Shown: positions 26,958 through 39,609, counted from the first letter of the stretch. The stretch: 64,000 nucleotides of DNA from Mycoemilia scoparia (GCA_027575805.1 JANBPU010000067.1:1-64000); one strand, 5' to 3'. Notes: a model not told the origin generated them from the letters alone. Program-made: numbers and translations.

Positions 26958-27239
26958 AGGTTAAAGAAGATGGTGCTGGTGCCCGTGGACTTACTTTTGT
27001 GCACTGCATATGATGCATAACCAATTTAGTAGATCGTCATTATCATGCTGCTGCCACCACCACCACAACCACTAACACTTTTGGAATGGCCGCTTAAAAA
27101 CATCGGGATATGCCTGGTTGAGCATTTATGGATGTGCCTGTGTATTTTTATATATAGAGAAAAGATAAGGATGATGTATATTTTGTGCCGTTTCATAATA
27201 TGCCATTGTCACATATATGGGTTTGCAGTTTATTATTAC

Positions 27240-27264
27240 GATGATGATGATGATGATGATGATG
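27240..27264 (+). repeat. (GAT)n microsatellite
   Basis: Eight tandem GAT units. Confidence 0.95.
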
Positions 27265-27708
27265 TTGGGCTGGAATTGTTAGATCGAGAAAGCAAGCAAG
27301 AAAGTTTTGTAAAGAGCATGAGTATGACGAGATTTCATTCATTTATATAATATACACATACATACATGTTTGGGATTGGCTGATCAATACTGTTGTTTGC
27401 TTTGGGGTTGATGATAAAGAAGGTGGCCAAAAGACTGACTGACTGGCTGGCTGGCTGGCTGTTCTTGCTAGTACATGCTTGTTTCAATACTCCTCAATCC
27501 ACATATCAAAAACCAAGTCGTGTGTACTAGAACGAACAGATATACAAGATATTTTCTCTCTCTCTCTATCTCTGGGTAAGACTCACAAAAAGAATATCCT
27601 CCCGACACATCGACCACATTTTTTCAATCTAACAAAACTTTGGTTTTCTGTGTGTGTTCAAGTGACATATCATTTAAACTAGATAAAATGTCCCACACGC
27701 ACCCCCTG

Positions 27709-27813
27709 ACATGGGAGATTATTTTTGAAGGGCTAAATTGATATTATCGATTAGTGATTATATAGGCTGGCCAATAATACACATAGCAAAGTTAGCCCTT
27801 CAAAAATAACTAC
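27709..27813 (+). mobile_element. Family 1 MITE-like element (GGGAGATTA subtype)
   Basis: About 105 bp: ACATGGGAGATTATTTTTGA at the left, an inner aggctggccaataatacaca, and TTAGCCCTTCAAAAATAACT at the right. The outer right terminus is replaced by a TAC microsatellite. Confidence 0.82.
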
Positions 27814-28830
27814 TACTACTACTACCACGATAAATAATAATGATGTATATTTATTGCTTTGTGTTCTTTTTTGGCTAATTGTTCAAGCTTCATTATAAGG
27901 TTATATTGTTGCCGATAAATATCCCTTGTTCTCACGCACGCACACACTCACAAAATCCCCGTAGCATCCTTGGTGTATATGCATTATTTCCCCTAATATG
28001 ATTAGACTAGCAGCTGTATCTAGACAAGAGCAGGCCATAGTCGTTGGATCTAATACACTACATAGAATAGAGAGAAGAGTGCTACAGCCCAGTAGAGACA
28101 ACAACAATAATAATAGCAAATTGAATCGAATACAATGCAACATCAACATCAACAACAATACAAATATCACTAGAAGAGCAAGTATTGTAGGTATCGGCCC
28201 TATGAATCATCCACTAAGCAAGTTAATTGGTCAACGCAAAGGCAGAGGTTATAGAATCAGAATACGTTGTCATGTGATTCCGCAGTACTAATTCCAAAAC
28301 TACCTACACACACACACATACTTTTATCGCCATTTCTAATATTAATTCAAGGTAGGTAGGTAGGTGTATTTGGCCAAAAGACGTATAAAAAAGTTCAAGC
28401 CAGTCTGGTTGTGGTTTTTAATGGCAATGATAATACTAGTGATGGATATTCCTTTTACAATGGACAATATTACACAGACATTTATGTAATTGACTGGATG
28501 CGTCAACAAGACATTATTACCTCATAGTTATCACTCAGCCAGTCAATCATCCACATTAATCAACACTTTGCGAACAAACCAGAAAAAATATCGATCAGGT
28601 GAATGGGTGAATGATAATAGAGTAGTAGCAATATCACATTCCAAAGCCATCAAGATAGCGGGATCGGGGCGGAAATATTCATATTTGTATATATGTTGTG
28701 CTGTTATATCTGACTAATTGCATAAGGCTTTTGTAATGGTGGTTGTTTCTATTACCAATGGTTCTTTCTTTACCATTATTCTTCTGGGGTTCATAAATTA
28801 CAATATATGTATATTGTTTTGTTTAAGGGT

Positions 28831-28861
28831 CGATGGATGGATGGATGGATGGATGGATGGG
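28831..28861 (+). repeat. (GGAT)n microsatellite
   Basis: Seven tandem GGAT/ATGG units. Confidence 0.95.
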
Positions 28862-29579
28862 TTAGAGATTTGATTGTCATCATCCTAAGTCACATGCCAA
28901 ATGCTGCTCTTTCTCCATTGTAGACTCCAGTAAATTCTTTCTCCAAACTCCCCTTATCCACAAACTTTACATTACATGAAAGGTCAGCAATAAAGGGGTG
29001 AGAGAGAAAGTTGTCTGGCGCTTTAATCTTCAACAATACTATATATTGTTATATTCTCCTAATACTTTGTATCCATACATAAATAAAGCCATTTACATGT
29101 CATTATAAACTTCTGTAACCACAAGTATCTATTATCATGCATTTAATATTATTTCATGCTCTATGTTTCTCTCACTTACATTCATTAATTCTAGTACATA
29201 CTTCTTTTTTCTCACACTTATATCAAAGAACAGCCAACCCCTTTTGAAAATACATGTATATACACACACAGAGAGAGAGTGTGTGTGTGTGCGTGCTTTA
29301 TTGAGATGCTAGTTTTAGTAGTAATGAATAATACATGGTATTGTCTCTAAGCTAAACCAACATTAACTACAACACAAATCGTTTGAATAAATAAATTATT
29401 GTTGCCATCATCATTATTTTTATATTTGGGGATTGTTTAATTTATCAACTAACTCTCACTCTCCTATTTTTAATCCAAATCTCAATTCTGCCTCATTTTT
29501 CTTGGTTCAGAATATCTTCATCATCATCGATGTATATACAGATACTTACATATTAAACTGTTCTTTATTGGCTTAATAT

Positions 29580-29733
29580 ATATATGGTCAAAGTTCACAA
29601 GGCGTTGGACAAAGTGGGTCCCTCAGGATTAGTTGCATATCAAATAGATGATGACTGGACCAAAATCTGATGACCAGGGCCCACCATTTCTGTCTAGCAT
29701 AGAGATTCGATCACTAGTGAAATCTCCACATAT
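29580..29733 (-). mobile_element. Family 3 dispersed repeat, well-preserved copy
   Basis: About 154 bp, bounded by TATATGGTCAAAGTTCACAA on the left and CACTAGTGAAATCTCCACAT on the right, with inner GACTGGACCAAAATCTGATG and GGGCCCACCATTTCTG. The reverse complement aligns along its length with 59357-59514. No coding potential. Confidence 0.85.
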
Positions 29734-29883
29734 TTATACAAACTATTAATTTTAGGTGAGATTGAGAGATTTGAATCTAGATCCAAAATGTTATTATTAT
29801 TCATCATCAACCAACACACTTTTCTTTTTTATTACTGGGTCAAATTTTAACAGTAATTAGTCTTGCCACCACCACCACCACAA

Positions 29884-29941
29884 CAATAATAATAATAATA
29901 ATAATAATTATTATTATTATTATAATTATTATTATTATTAT
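29884..29941. repeat. (AAT)n(ATT)n palindrome
   Basis: An AAT run passes directly into an ATT/TTA run of similar length, giving a roughly 58-bp self-complementary AT tract able to form a long hairpin or cruciform. Confidence 0.92.
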
Positions 29942-30304
29942 GAAAATAGGATATTAATTATTAATATTAATAGCTTTATTCTTTGGGCTTACTTCTTACT
30001 GCCGTTTTCTACTATTACTACTACTTTTAATTTATTACTACTACCCGCAGTAATCGTGGGGATTTAATCATGTTCAGATACATTCATAGATATAATATGG
30101 AGAAGCTTCTATCTTTGTTGTGTGGGATCTGGTAGTAACGGTGTTTGAATAATTTATTGTTATAATTTGAGGCATTTATGCTAATCTGAGATATCCAAAT
30201 TTTATCATTATTAACGAATTTGATATACAAAGCAACAACAACAGCTCTATAAAACGCATTTCAGAATTGATTTTCTTATATTTAATGTTTTGATTATTTA
30301 CTTT

Positions 30305-30424
30305 ATATGGGCAATAATCTTTGAAGGGTGAAAGTTTACTAGTACAACTGGACATCCATTTGGCTGTGATTCCCCTATAATCACTGGCCCCCAAAATTCA
30401 CCCTTCAAAAATTATTGCCCATAT
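30305..30424 (+). mobile_element. Family 1 MITE-like element, well preserved
   Basis: About 120 bp. ATATGGGCAATAATCTTTGA on the left and TTCAAAAATTATTGCCCATA on the right are near-perfect inverted repeats. The inner segments are tttactagtacaactggaca and ggctgtgattcccctataat. Both ends are flanked by TA. Confidence 0.92.
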
Positions 30425-31875
30425 AGACAGCATAAAAAAAGAGAGAACTGAGTTCCCTAAAAATAAAAAATCTCTTTTCTAAAGTATAATAACTATATTG
30501 TATTTGCTGCTGTTGCTGTTATTCACCATGACCATTGTTTCTTTACTATGATCGTCTTTCTTGATTATTATTGATATACTAGATATCCAAGAGAGCCACA
30601 TTTTTTTTCCATTTCTCTTTGTTTATTGTGTGTAAGCTAAACACACATCCCTCAATTCCAGAACACAGAGAAAAGAGAGTGAGAGTGTCTGTGTGGCAAC
30701 GCCAACTATTGTTATTTATGTATTTAAATAATTGATTGTTGTTACTTGTTTTTGATCGCTACTACCACTCTACCACCCTTACTATTGGTGACAGTATTTC
30801 TTTATTCTATGTATTTTGCAAAATAAACCAGTTACCACTCTGGTCACATACACACATTCCCTCTCTCTATTTTTTACCTATCCCCCCAACAAAATTCAAA
30901 ATTGGGTTTATAATAACCCTAACACAGTAGTAGTGGTAGTAGTAGTAGTAATGATAATTGTAGTTGCTGTTGTTGTTTATAGATCAAAACAAAAAATAAC
31001 AGCTCTTTTTGTGTTGTATCTATTTCTTGTTTTACCCTTTTCAAATCTCTCTTTTTTACTTCTTCTTTTTCATACATCCATTCAGAGTTTTATTTAATTG
31101 ATCTTGAAGTAGAAAAAAAGGAAATTCAAAACTAGAATTCTTGGTTTTGAATAATGATGAATGACTCAGGGTTTCTTTCTTTATTCTTTAATATTATGAT
31201 GGCTTGTTGATATTATTATCTTTTTTAGTTTTGATACTATTATGATCAGAGAAGAGAGATTTAGTAAAACACCATTTCCAAAGAACTCTGTTTCTTGATT
31301 TCTCAAAATGACAATGATGATGGCGGAGGCGATAGTTTGTAGTGGCATTTCTAAAAGTGTTTGATTTAAAATGCCCTCTCTTTCTCTCTCTTTTACTATG
31401 TGGTTCTATTGAAAGTAGTAGTAGTAGTAGTGGTACTATTATTAGATCACTAACCAAACAACACTATTACCATTCATCAATGTAAATATATATTGATTTG
31501 CCCTCGGCTCTATATATAACCTCTTCTACTATACTACAATTATAAATCAAACCATCAACCATAATCCTAAAAATATTAATCGACACCTTGGTTTTATTCT
31601 ATAATAAGTTTCAATATTACCAAAACTACATTTTTGTTAGATACAATCGATTATTCGTTATTTATTCAGTAATCCTACAGTACCTGACTTGGATGATAAT
31701 GTTAGGTACAAATAAAATTCTATTCACATGATAAACAGATGACCAATCAAGAAATTATAATATATATAAACCTAATAAACTCGTGCAGTTCTAAACCAAT
31801 GACTAAACAAGCATGCTTGGATGGGTGTGTGTATGGTTAATTCAGAAGCTATCATTAATACTTTTCTCACGGCTT

Positions 31876-31897
31876 TAGTCAGTCAGTCAGTCAGTCA
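31876..31897 (+). repeat. (AGTC)n microsatellite
   Basis: Five to six tandem AGTC units. Confidence 0.95.
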
Positions 31898-32425
31898 AAT
31901 AATATTATGTTTCATAGCCATCCTGGCCAACTAACTGATCAAGTTACTTTCTCAAAATCATGTGATTCTTTAAATTCATTCATTATTAAAAGGATAAACC
32001 TGATCAAAACAATTTCATGTTTGCTTAAGCTGGAGAGGGGCTTGCCCATCATTGTCAATTAATTAATTAATTAGGTAGTTTCCTTTTTTATTTTGCGTTG
32101 TCAAAAGTAGCAGCACAGTACGATAATGTTAACTCAAGAAGAACGTTCTAGCCTTTAAATGTTGTTGTTGTTGTTGCTATGTGGTTTGTGCTTGTATGTA
32201 GCCATGTTATGGCTTGTATATCTGGATAACTAGCCACTATTTGGTCTTTAGCTATTTGGAGACAAATAATCGGTTTATCGGCTATATTGGTGTATATATA
32301 TGGGTAATAGCCAAGAAGTGATGTGGCTAATGGGAATATTCATAAATACCAATGTTGAAAAAAGTGAATATGAGTTTGGGATTATAATAATGACTTTCTT
32401 GGGTGTTATTTTATATTTAGATTCT

Positions 32426-32464
32426 TTCTATCTATCTATCTATCTATCTCTGTCTGTCTGTCTG
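32426..32464 (+). repeat. (CTAT)n(CTGT)n microsatellite
   Basis: CTAT units change to CTGT units over about 39 bp. Confidence 0.95.
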
Positions 32465-32749
32465 TTCTCATGTTAAAACGCTTATTGTTGTGTTTCCTAT
32501 CTGATGAATTTTGTACCACAAATAAACAACAAAAGATATTTCAAAAAATATAACATTACTTATTTTTGCTGTTATTGTTATTTATGTATTTAATGCAGCA
32601 GCAGCAACATAGATAGACAGTTGTGCAATCTGGTGTGTGACTATAAAATAAAGGGAAAAAACACACACACATACATACACATATCCTCATCTATGGTAAA
32701 ACTAAGCCACATCTACAAATAACCACCACACCTTCCACATAACAACATA

Positions 32750-32777
32750 GAGTGAGTGAGTGAGTGAGTGAGTGAGA
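32750..32777 (+). repeat. (GAGT)n microsatellite
   Basis: Six to seven tandem GAGT units. Confidence 0.95.
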
Positions 32778-33448
32778 AATGACTTGCAGAAATGAGAGTT
32801 GTTTGTGTCAGTGTAAAACTCTATAGATAGGGCTGTTGATACATAAATTTATTTGGTTGTGCATAGATTTGAGATTTAGATGTATGTTTATGTATAAATG
32901 GTTAACAACACGCAACCTGTGCCAGATACAATTTATTATTGTTATTGCTGCTGCTGCTATTGTTGTTTCGATTATATAGAGTTTGTACTTTTATTTATGT
33001 GCGCTAAATGGTTAAATTAATTTCTCAGTCACGCCCATTCTTCCCACTCACTCGTATTTTCTGGAGGATATCCATTTAGCTGGTTTATAGTTGTTTGATA
33101 CTTTATTTAGCCTTTTTCGTTCATGTACATTTTCTCTGTGTGTATTCTATGTACAAGTGCTTGTGCTATATATGTTGTAGTTGCTCTACCAGCAGCACAA
33201 TCGATTGTTATTTATGTTTTTGTAGTGAGGTGTGGCGAGTGAGTTAAGTCTCGATTGGCATGTGAAGATATGGCAATAGCGGATAAATGCAACATAGCAG
33301 AGTAGAGACTTTCTGGGAAGGGGTGTCGACTTCAAGCAACAAATTTCTTTTGACAACATCACTGAAGCCAGCAATACAGTCACTATACAATATGAAATGG
33401 TTGAAATGATCGTTTGTTTGCGCTAATGCTGCCACTATCGCCATACCC

Positions 33449-33571
33449 ACATGAGTAGTTATTTTTGAAGGGCCAATTTTTACTAGTACGCCAGTTTCAA
33501 CTTGCATACTAGCCAAGCCTATATTGTCATTGACAATAGTAATATCGCCCTTCAAAAATAACTATCCATAT
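33449..33571 (+). mobile_element. Family 1 MITE-like element (GGGAGATTA-type interior)
   Basis: About 123 bp: ACATGAGTAGTTATTTTTGA on the left, the inner tagtacgccagtttcaactt and agcctatattgtcattgac motifs shared with 12952 and 50842, and CTTCAAAAATAACTATCCAT on the right. Confidence 0.87.
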
Positions 33572-34081
33572 GTGCAATATCTTGGTTACAGAGCCATCTG
33601 TGGTGCTGATGTCAACTCCTTTTCTGAATTAGATTATACACAAACACAGGCACAGACACACACACACACACACGCAAAGCTCAATTGCAGTCATAATTAT
33701 TATAAAATAACTAAATGCAACTGCTTTACATTTGCATTAATAAATACTGACTGTAAAATATTACTTTGAAGTACAAAAAAATGTTATTCTGGTTTCAAAT
33801 TAATGGCTCAGGAATAAAGTAATAAAAGATTGATTAATTTGTCAATTAATGCGATAATCTAAGTCTGTTGACACATGCAAATAGATAGACAGATAGCTTT
33901 TTAGTAAGAGAAAACAAATAAATTGCAACAACAGATTCTTTACAATATTGCTCAGGTTTATTATATTTATCTTTTGAAGAAAAACTAATTGTCAGAATAC
34001 AGTCTTTATAGATTGGCATAATATATCTAATCTCGATAGGAAGAGAAAACAAAAAAGATATAATTATCCATATTTCACACA

Positions 34082-34106
34082 AACATACATACATACATAC
34101 ATACAT
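34082..34106 (+). repeat. (CATA)n microsatellite
   Basis: About six tandem CATA units, 12 bp left of a family 1 element. Confidence 0.95.
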
Positions 34107-34118
34107 TATTGGCTTGAT

Positions 34119-34226
34119 ATATGTGTTATGATTTTTGAAGGGTGAATGTTTACTAGTAAGACTGGACATCCATTTAACTGCGATTGCCCCTATAAATATT
34201 CACCCTTCAAAAATTATTGCCCATAT
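34119..34226 (+). mobile_element. Family 1 MITE-like element
   Basis: About 108 bp. The left end has mutated (ATATGTGTTATGATTTTTGA) and the right end is intact (TTCAAAAATTATTGCCCATA). Inner tttactagtaagactggaca and gcgattgcccctataaat are present. Confidence 0.87.
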
Positions 34227-35377
34227 ACTTTGACTTCAATTTGAATTTCGATCTATCTATTTAAATTGTTTACTATACTATCCATATTAACCGTTATATA
34301 TATATATATACACCCACATACATAGAACAGAAAAGTGTTAAGTAAATCGACATCCACACATTATTCGCATACTTGGATTGATATTCGATCTTTGCAGGGA
34401 AAATCTCTAGTACAGCAACCAGCAGCATCAGTAATGTATCAGAAAATGAAAAGTTTAATGAATTACAATTTCCCAGTTTGGTTATATTTGATTTTCATGT
34501 ATTTTTTTGGTTTACTTGGCTTGCACCTTTCTCTCACTAACTGCAATAATAATAATAATAAATTAATGCTTCAGAAAGCCTGTTTTTGATGTATGAAGTC
34601 TACACTGACTGTACTGTGCTCATCTATATGAGTATATTTTTCTTATTGCCTCCACATTTGTTATTTGTTTAATTGAAGTGAGAGAGAGAGAGAGAGATTG
34701 GGCACAGTTATGTTCTTTTTTTGTATCCAAGTATCAGTCATAGGTACACAGTGGTTGGTGGTGGTTGATTAATGCATAATATCATTGCCACAAAACCAGC
34801 TATTCTCTGTGTCAGTCAATTAACAATAGATTATACAAACACAACTCTGTTTTAATTTATTTATTGTGGCTGTGAGCGTTACGATTATTTGTCACTGTCT
34901 ACAATCTTAGCCATACATTAATTTCGATTGATCCCCCCACTGAGTTTTGCAAATATATCCACAAAACCATTTTTATAAACTTATTTAGTGTATACTATAG
35001 GATATAATACGACCCTTTTTGAGCACACCTCTCTTTATTCACCCTATATAATACATACCAAACTAATCGAAAGCATTACTACTCACCACTACTGTTAATA
35101 AATTGTCTGGTTGGAATAGATTCATACATACATTCTGTTAAAGCTGCCTCTCCATGCTCAAGACAAAAAAGAAAGAAAGATACATCTAACTGCTACCTTG
35201 TTGTGCCTGGTGGCTATAAAACACAGAACCCAGCACTGCACATAAAGATTCCTTGACAGAGCGGGTTTCTAACGCAGGTATGTTTATAATCACACCATGT
35301 GGTGTGATTTACTAATGGCTTTATTTTGCCGGATTTTCACATTAGCCCTCGTGCCTGTACATTCGCAGTCTTTGTCA

Positions 35378-38300
35378 CTAAGCAATGGCGTCTCTGGTTT
35401 GACTTGACCGCAGCGTTCCTCCTGCATGGTTGTTAGAAGTACCTGTTGAACGATGGTGCTCATTGTCTCTAATTCTTGTAGCAACAGTAGGTTCCTTTGA
35501 GTACAGGTAAAACTGGTAAAATATCTATACACAGTAATAATAATACACAAGCAAGAAAACAAAGAAAAAAGTTAGTGTCCACACTTTACTTTTTTGACCG
35601 GATTCTCGTTTATGCAACACAATTAAAAACAAGTATAGTCATACAATTATATAAATATAAAGATATGCTTGTCTTTACAGGGTGTTTTTGTTATGTGTTC
35701 CTCTTTAAACAAAAAAAAGGATGAAAGACTTACCAAGCAATGAACGAGTGTTGGTATGGACCTACAAATACAAATACAGTACAACAAAAATAATAGTAGG
35801 TAATGTGCAGGGTGAGTAGTTTTTTTAGATACAGGTTGTGGTGCTTTTTGCTTGTGAAGCCCTATCCTGTTTTGTTGTCGCTGTTGTTGTAGAACTCTCT
35901 CCCCCTTTTATGTCTTTAATCTGCCAACCGGAGATTTTAAGGCCAAAGGAAAGACAACATAATGGCTATGTAAATCTCTTTCCACATCCTCAGACCAAAC
36001 AACAAGAGCAACTAATTAATAGGACAAGGACCAATTGTAAGGATATTAAAATGTTCAATTCATTCCATTACTTACGCTCCGAGAAGCCAAGGCTGATACA
36101 ATGCAAGATATTCGGGGTCAAGTGAGACTACAAGGATCGAGAAACAGTAGGTCATGTTTCCACCCACTGTGAAGATAAACAGGAAGATCGAAAGGCCTTC
36201 TGTCGACTTGGCTTTCCAGTTTTGGTAGGCCTGGAACACATACGACCAGACTAAGTATAAAACAACATACAAAAACGGAAATGTTAGTTTGTGACCGATC
36301 AGATCAGGTATACTTGGCATTCATACACGTGATGATTGTAGTGGGAGACTTGGGTGCGTGATAAAAGGCTAGTAGTTATTTTGTTTGGCAAGCCATTTTT
36401 TCTCATATTGTCGTCATAACATATACGGAAGATGATAGAATGCGGTTGTTTTGAATATATATGGAGATATGGGTAGTTATTTTTGAAGGGTGACCATTTA
36501 CTAACAAATGTTGATCTCACATTTAGCTGTGATTGCCCCTTTAATCGGTGGCCACCAAAAGTCACCCTTCATAAATTATGATCCATATGGATCATAATTT
36601 TTGAAGGGTGAATGCTTATAGGGGCGATAATCCCAGCCAAGTGGATGACTAACCCTTCAAAAATAACTACCCATATCTCCATATATATGATTTCTAGCTT
36701 GTGCTTGTCTTTCCTGGGTTTAGAATCATCCCTATGTTCTTGAATAATCCAGAACACATGCCATATCCCAGTATATACCGCCGCTACCACTACAGGTACT
36801 TACTATAAACGAATGCCGATATGTATCCAAGAAGCTTGGCGATACTTTCCATGTCGTTTTTGGGCGGCTATTAACCAAAACAAAAAGTCCAGATGCTGTC
36901 AGTACAAAGTAAATGTGCATGTGTGTCGGTGGTTATATGCCAACAATTAGTATTAGTGTGTATATCCACAAACAAATGATTCCAAATTCTTAATGAAATT
37001 CAGGTGGTTAATAACGTGCACATATTTATCAGTCACTCTGCCAGCAATTAGTTAGTCCCCGAAAACAAAAAATTATAAAATAAAACAATGTGGACTCATG
37101 CATGGTTTTCACACACATATACAAGCATATGTTTTGGTATTATTTGAAAATGCGGGGAAAAGGGTTTGGGATTTTGTAGAGTGACTGCCTGTATAATGTT
37201 TATATATTCCAGAAGCCACTGTTATCATTGTCACTGCCACCGAACCAAGTAGGGAAGGTGAACAATAACGGCCCTTTTTTTGTATATGTGTATATATAAG
37301 GAGCGAATAGTGTCTAATTGTACTTACTTTTAGTATACTCTTTCCTTCATTGCTTGGGAGTGGACGGAATAGTGCATAATAGTATGTCCATATCAATACC
37401 ACGACTGTTGTAATAGTGCCAACTAACCAGGTATAGTATTTCCAATTGCCCAATTTCCTAGTTCTGGATGCTATGGTAGTTGCTGTTGTGGTGGTGATGA
37501 CAGTGCTATTTCCAACATTGTTTTCACTAGATTGTATAGCACTATCGGGAATAGGTGGAACCAAAAGGGCATCCTCAGTAACTGGAGCTCCAGGACTAAT
37601 CAGCCGATCTGTTGAGGACGATGCTGATGACTGTTGATGTTGTGATTCTAAACACTGGTCGTTGGAATTTGATTCTGAATATTCTGACTGTTCATTAGTT
37701 ATTCGATAGTACAAAATCTGTGACACCATCATCGTATCAATGGTTAAGAAATAGCATGCCACCAACGTCTATAATAACATATAAATACACAAATACATAC
37801 ATATATATATATGTTAGAATTAGAGCAGAGTATTTCGATCTTTTTTTACTACATCTTCTTCCTTTTACAAGAATAATCGGACATTGATAGACGGTATTAT
37901 TGACCAAGAATACCACATGATAAAGAAAGTGCATGTCGGTGCAATCGACATTAGCAACAAATTAATTGTCTGAGCATCTCTCTTTTATATATATATACAC
38001 ACACATCCAACTCAGGTTACCAATGTAATAAAAGGCATGTAGTGTACACAAGCACAAGAACAAAGAATAAAACCAGGGGCTATTGTTTGTTATTGGATTC
38101 ATTATTCTCGTGAAGATCGATGGTCGATAGCAGTATTCTTATAAAGTCACAAGTTTTATAACCTGAGTACGATGCCGATTGATGATGACGAAAATGCATG
38201 TGGTGGTGGTAGGATGTTACAAAATTCATGCTCTCTCTATCTTGTTCGGTGGAGAAAATGCAAGAAATTTTGCCATTGGTAGAAAATAATTTGGTATACT

Positions 38301-38778
38301 TACGATCGAGGGAATCAATCTTTGTATCACACATCCAACTATATTGGCAATATCACCAAACACCCAGAACAATACACATACAAGTGATACGCCTTCTCCC
38401 GACTTTCTTTTATAGTTTTCAATGTATTGTCTATATAAATGTATATATAAAGAATAAAGGTTTCGTCATTAGCTATCGTTATTATCGACTATCCATTCCA
38501 TTTCTTTTCTTTCATGCTCATTTATTCATATTTGGAGCCCGATTGATAAATTAATTGTTTGTGTTATCCTTAAAGATCGATTTTTATAGTATATATCGCA
38601 TAGATATCATGCCATCGTCACCATTATAAAGATTAAGCAGGGTATGGATCATTAGCGCTTATATTAAAACTACAAATACTTACGGAACTAAAACAACCAA
38701 CCAACATGCAACTGATACGTATCCCAGCCATTTTGATATTATGCTGTTTAACTCGTTTTCTGGGTCCTGTATATTCAT
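35378..38778 (-). CDS. PQ-loop transporter A (vacuolar basic amino-acid transporter-like), seven exons
   Basis: Predicted 358-residue seven-helix membrane protein of the PQ-loop family, which includes fungal Ypq/animal PQLC2 carriers that export cationic amino acids from vacuole or lysosome. Exons by hand: 38778-38684, 38430-38304, 37768-37328, 36867-36804, 36250-36076, 35761-35734, 35524-35378. Donors are all GTAAGT, acceptors TAG or AG, and the frame is continuous (1077 nt). The first PQ motif is intact (P32-Q33, then a YIENYKRKSGEG segment). The second is degenerate, with Phe-Gln at 248-249 before an AYQNWKAKSTEGLS segment. A Ser/Asn-rich loop with Gln runs lies in exon 3. The start at 38778 is chosen because that ATG is in frame with the first helix. 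A paralogue follows upstream on the same strand. The fourth intron holds two family 1 repeats. The exact substrate is inference. Confidence 0.85.
36467..36588 (+). mobile_element. Family 1 MITE-like element in an intron of transporter A
   Basis: About 122 bp: ATATGGGTAGTTATTTTTGA at the left and CTTCATAAATTATGATCCAT at the right. It lies in the fourth intron (36251-36803) and shares its terminal CCATATGG with the next copy. Confidence 0.9.
36585..36676 (+). mobile_element. Second family 1 MITE-like element in the same intron
   Basis: About 92 bp: ATATGGATCATAATTTTTGA at the left and TTCAAAAATAACTACCCATA at the right. With the preceding copy it forms a mirror-like pair. The outer ends of the pair are both of the GGGTAGTTA type and the inner ends both of the GGATCATAA type. 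Confidence 0.9.
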
Positions 38779-39609
38779 TGTTCAAAATAAATAAAAAGTG
38801 AGTCCAGAAGTCCAAGTGTCAGTTATAACAAAAAAAGAGAAACAGAAAAAAAACAAGCGTTAAATAGAGAGAGAGAGAGAGGTCTATTATGTGTAAATAT
38901 GAAATAAGGAATAGTAGATAGAATAAATCAAAGCAGAGTTAAGTTAAGGTAAAAAAGCTAGAGAAACCTAGCAAAGGACAATCAGGTGTGTGCCATATTT
39001 CTATAATGACCCATACATGAAGCACATTGGCTTAGCGCATACATATTTTCTCAGGAAATGCGCGGTGGTGGGCTGATCATAACCTGTCTGACTGTCTTAT
39101 CAAGAAAGAAAGAGAGCGAGGTTTTAGCCAATTGGTTTTTAGGGCTTGAATCATGTGGATCCATAAACACACGCATTGTAGTTTAAAAATTTCAGATTAT
39201 TTTGTTTTAGTTTACCACAAGTAAAGGGAGATTTTGTTAAAATAAAAAGAGAGAGAGAAAAAAACATAGATATACACATAGCATAACACTAATAACAATT
39301 ATTGGAAAAGAAAAAGATTAATAATGCTAAATATAAACGATTTAAATGAGCTTTAACATTTTGACTTTAAAAAATATCAAAAAGACAAATATTAAACCAG
39401 TTTATAAACCAAAATAAGAAAAAGAATAATTTAATGTTCAAAGTAGCAGCACCAGTCCTACACTGTGTGCGCGCGCATTCACAAAAGGCTGGCGATGATA
39501 TCGGAAATAAAGAAATGGGCGAATGTTTAGAGAAAAAAAACAAATAAACTATGGAGAGATTATACATTAATAGAGAAAGAAAGAGATGTTGTAATCTAGC
39601 AGCACATAA
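38779..39609. other. Spacer between the two PQ-loop genes
   Basis: About 830 bp, AT-rich, holding the presumed promoter of transporter A and 3' flank of transporter B. A short GA run lies at 38866-38881. I see no gene or dispersed repeat here. Confidence 0.7.

Larger units (their letters stand above)
25122..35377. other. Second gene desert
   Basis: About 10 kb without a gene I can support. The first 850 bp downstream of the zinc-finger gene are strongly pyrimidine-rich on the plus strand and may include its 3' UTR. The remainder is AT-rich with microsatellites, four family 1 repeats (27709, 30305, 33449, 34119) and one family 3 repeat (29580). Two modest non-repetitive open frames on the plus strand (27998-28291, 97 codons, Arg/Asn-rich; 28490-28717, 75 codons) have no recognisable domain and no clear promoter, so they are left unannotated. 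Confidence 0.6.
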
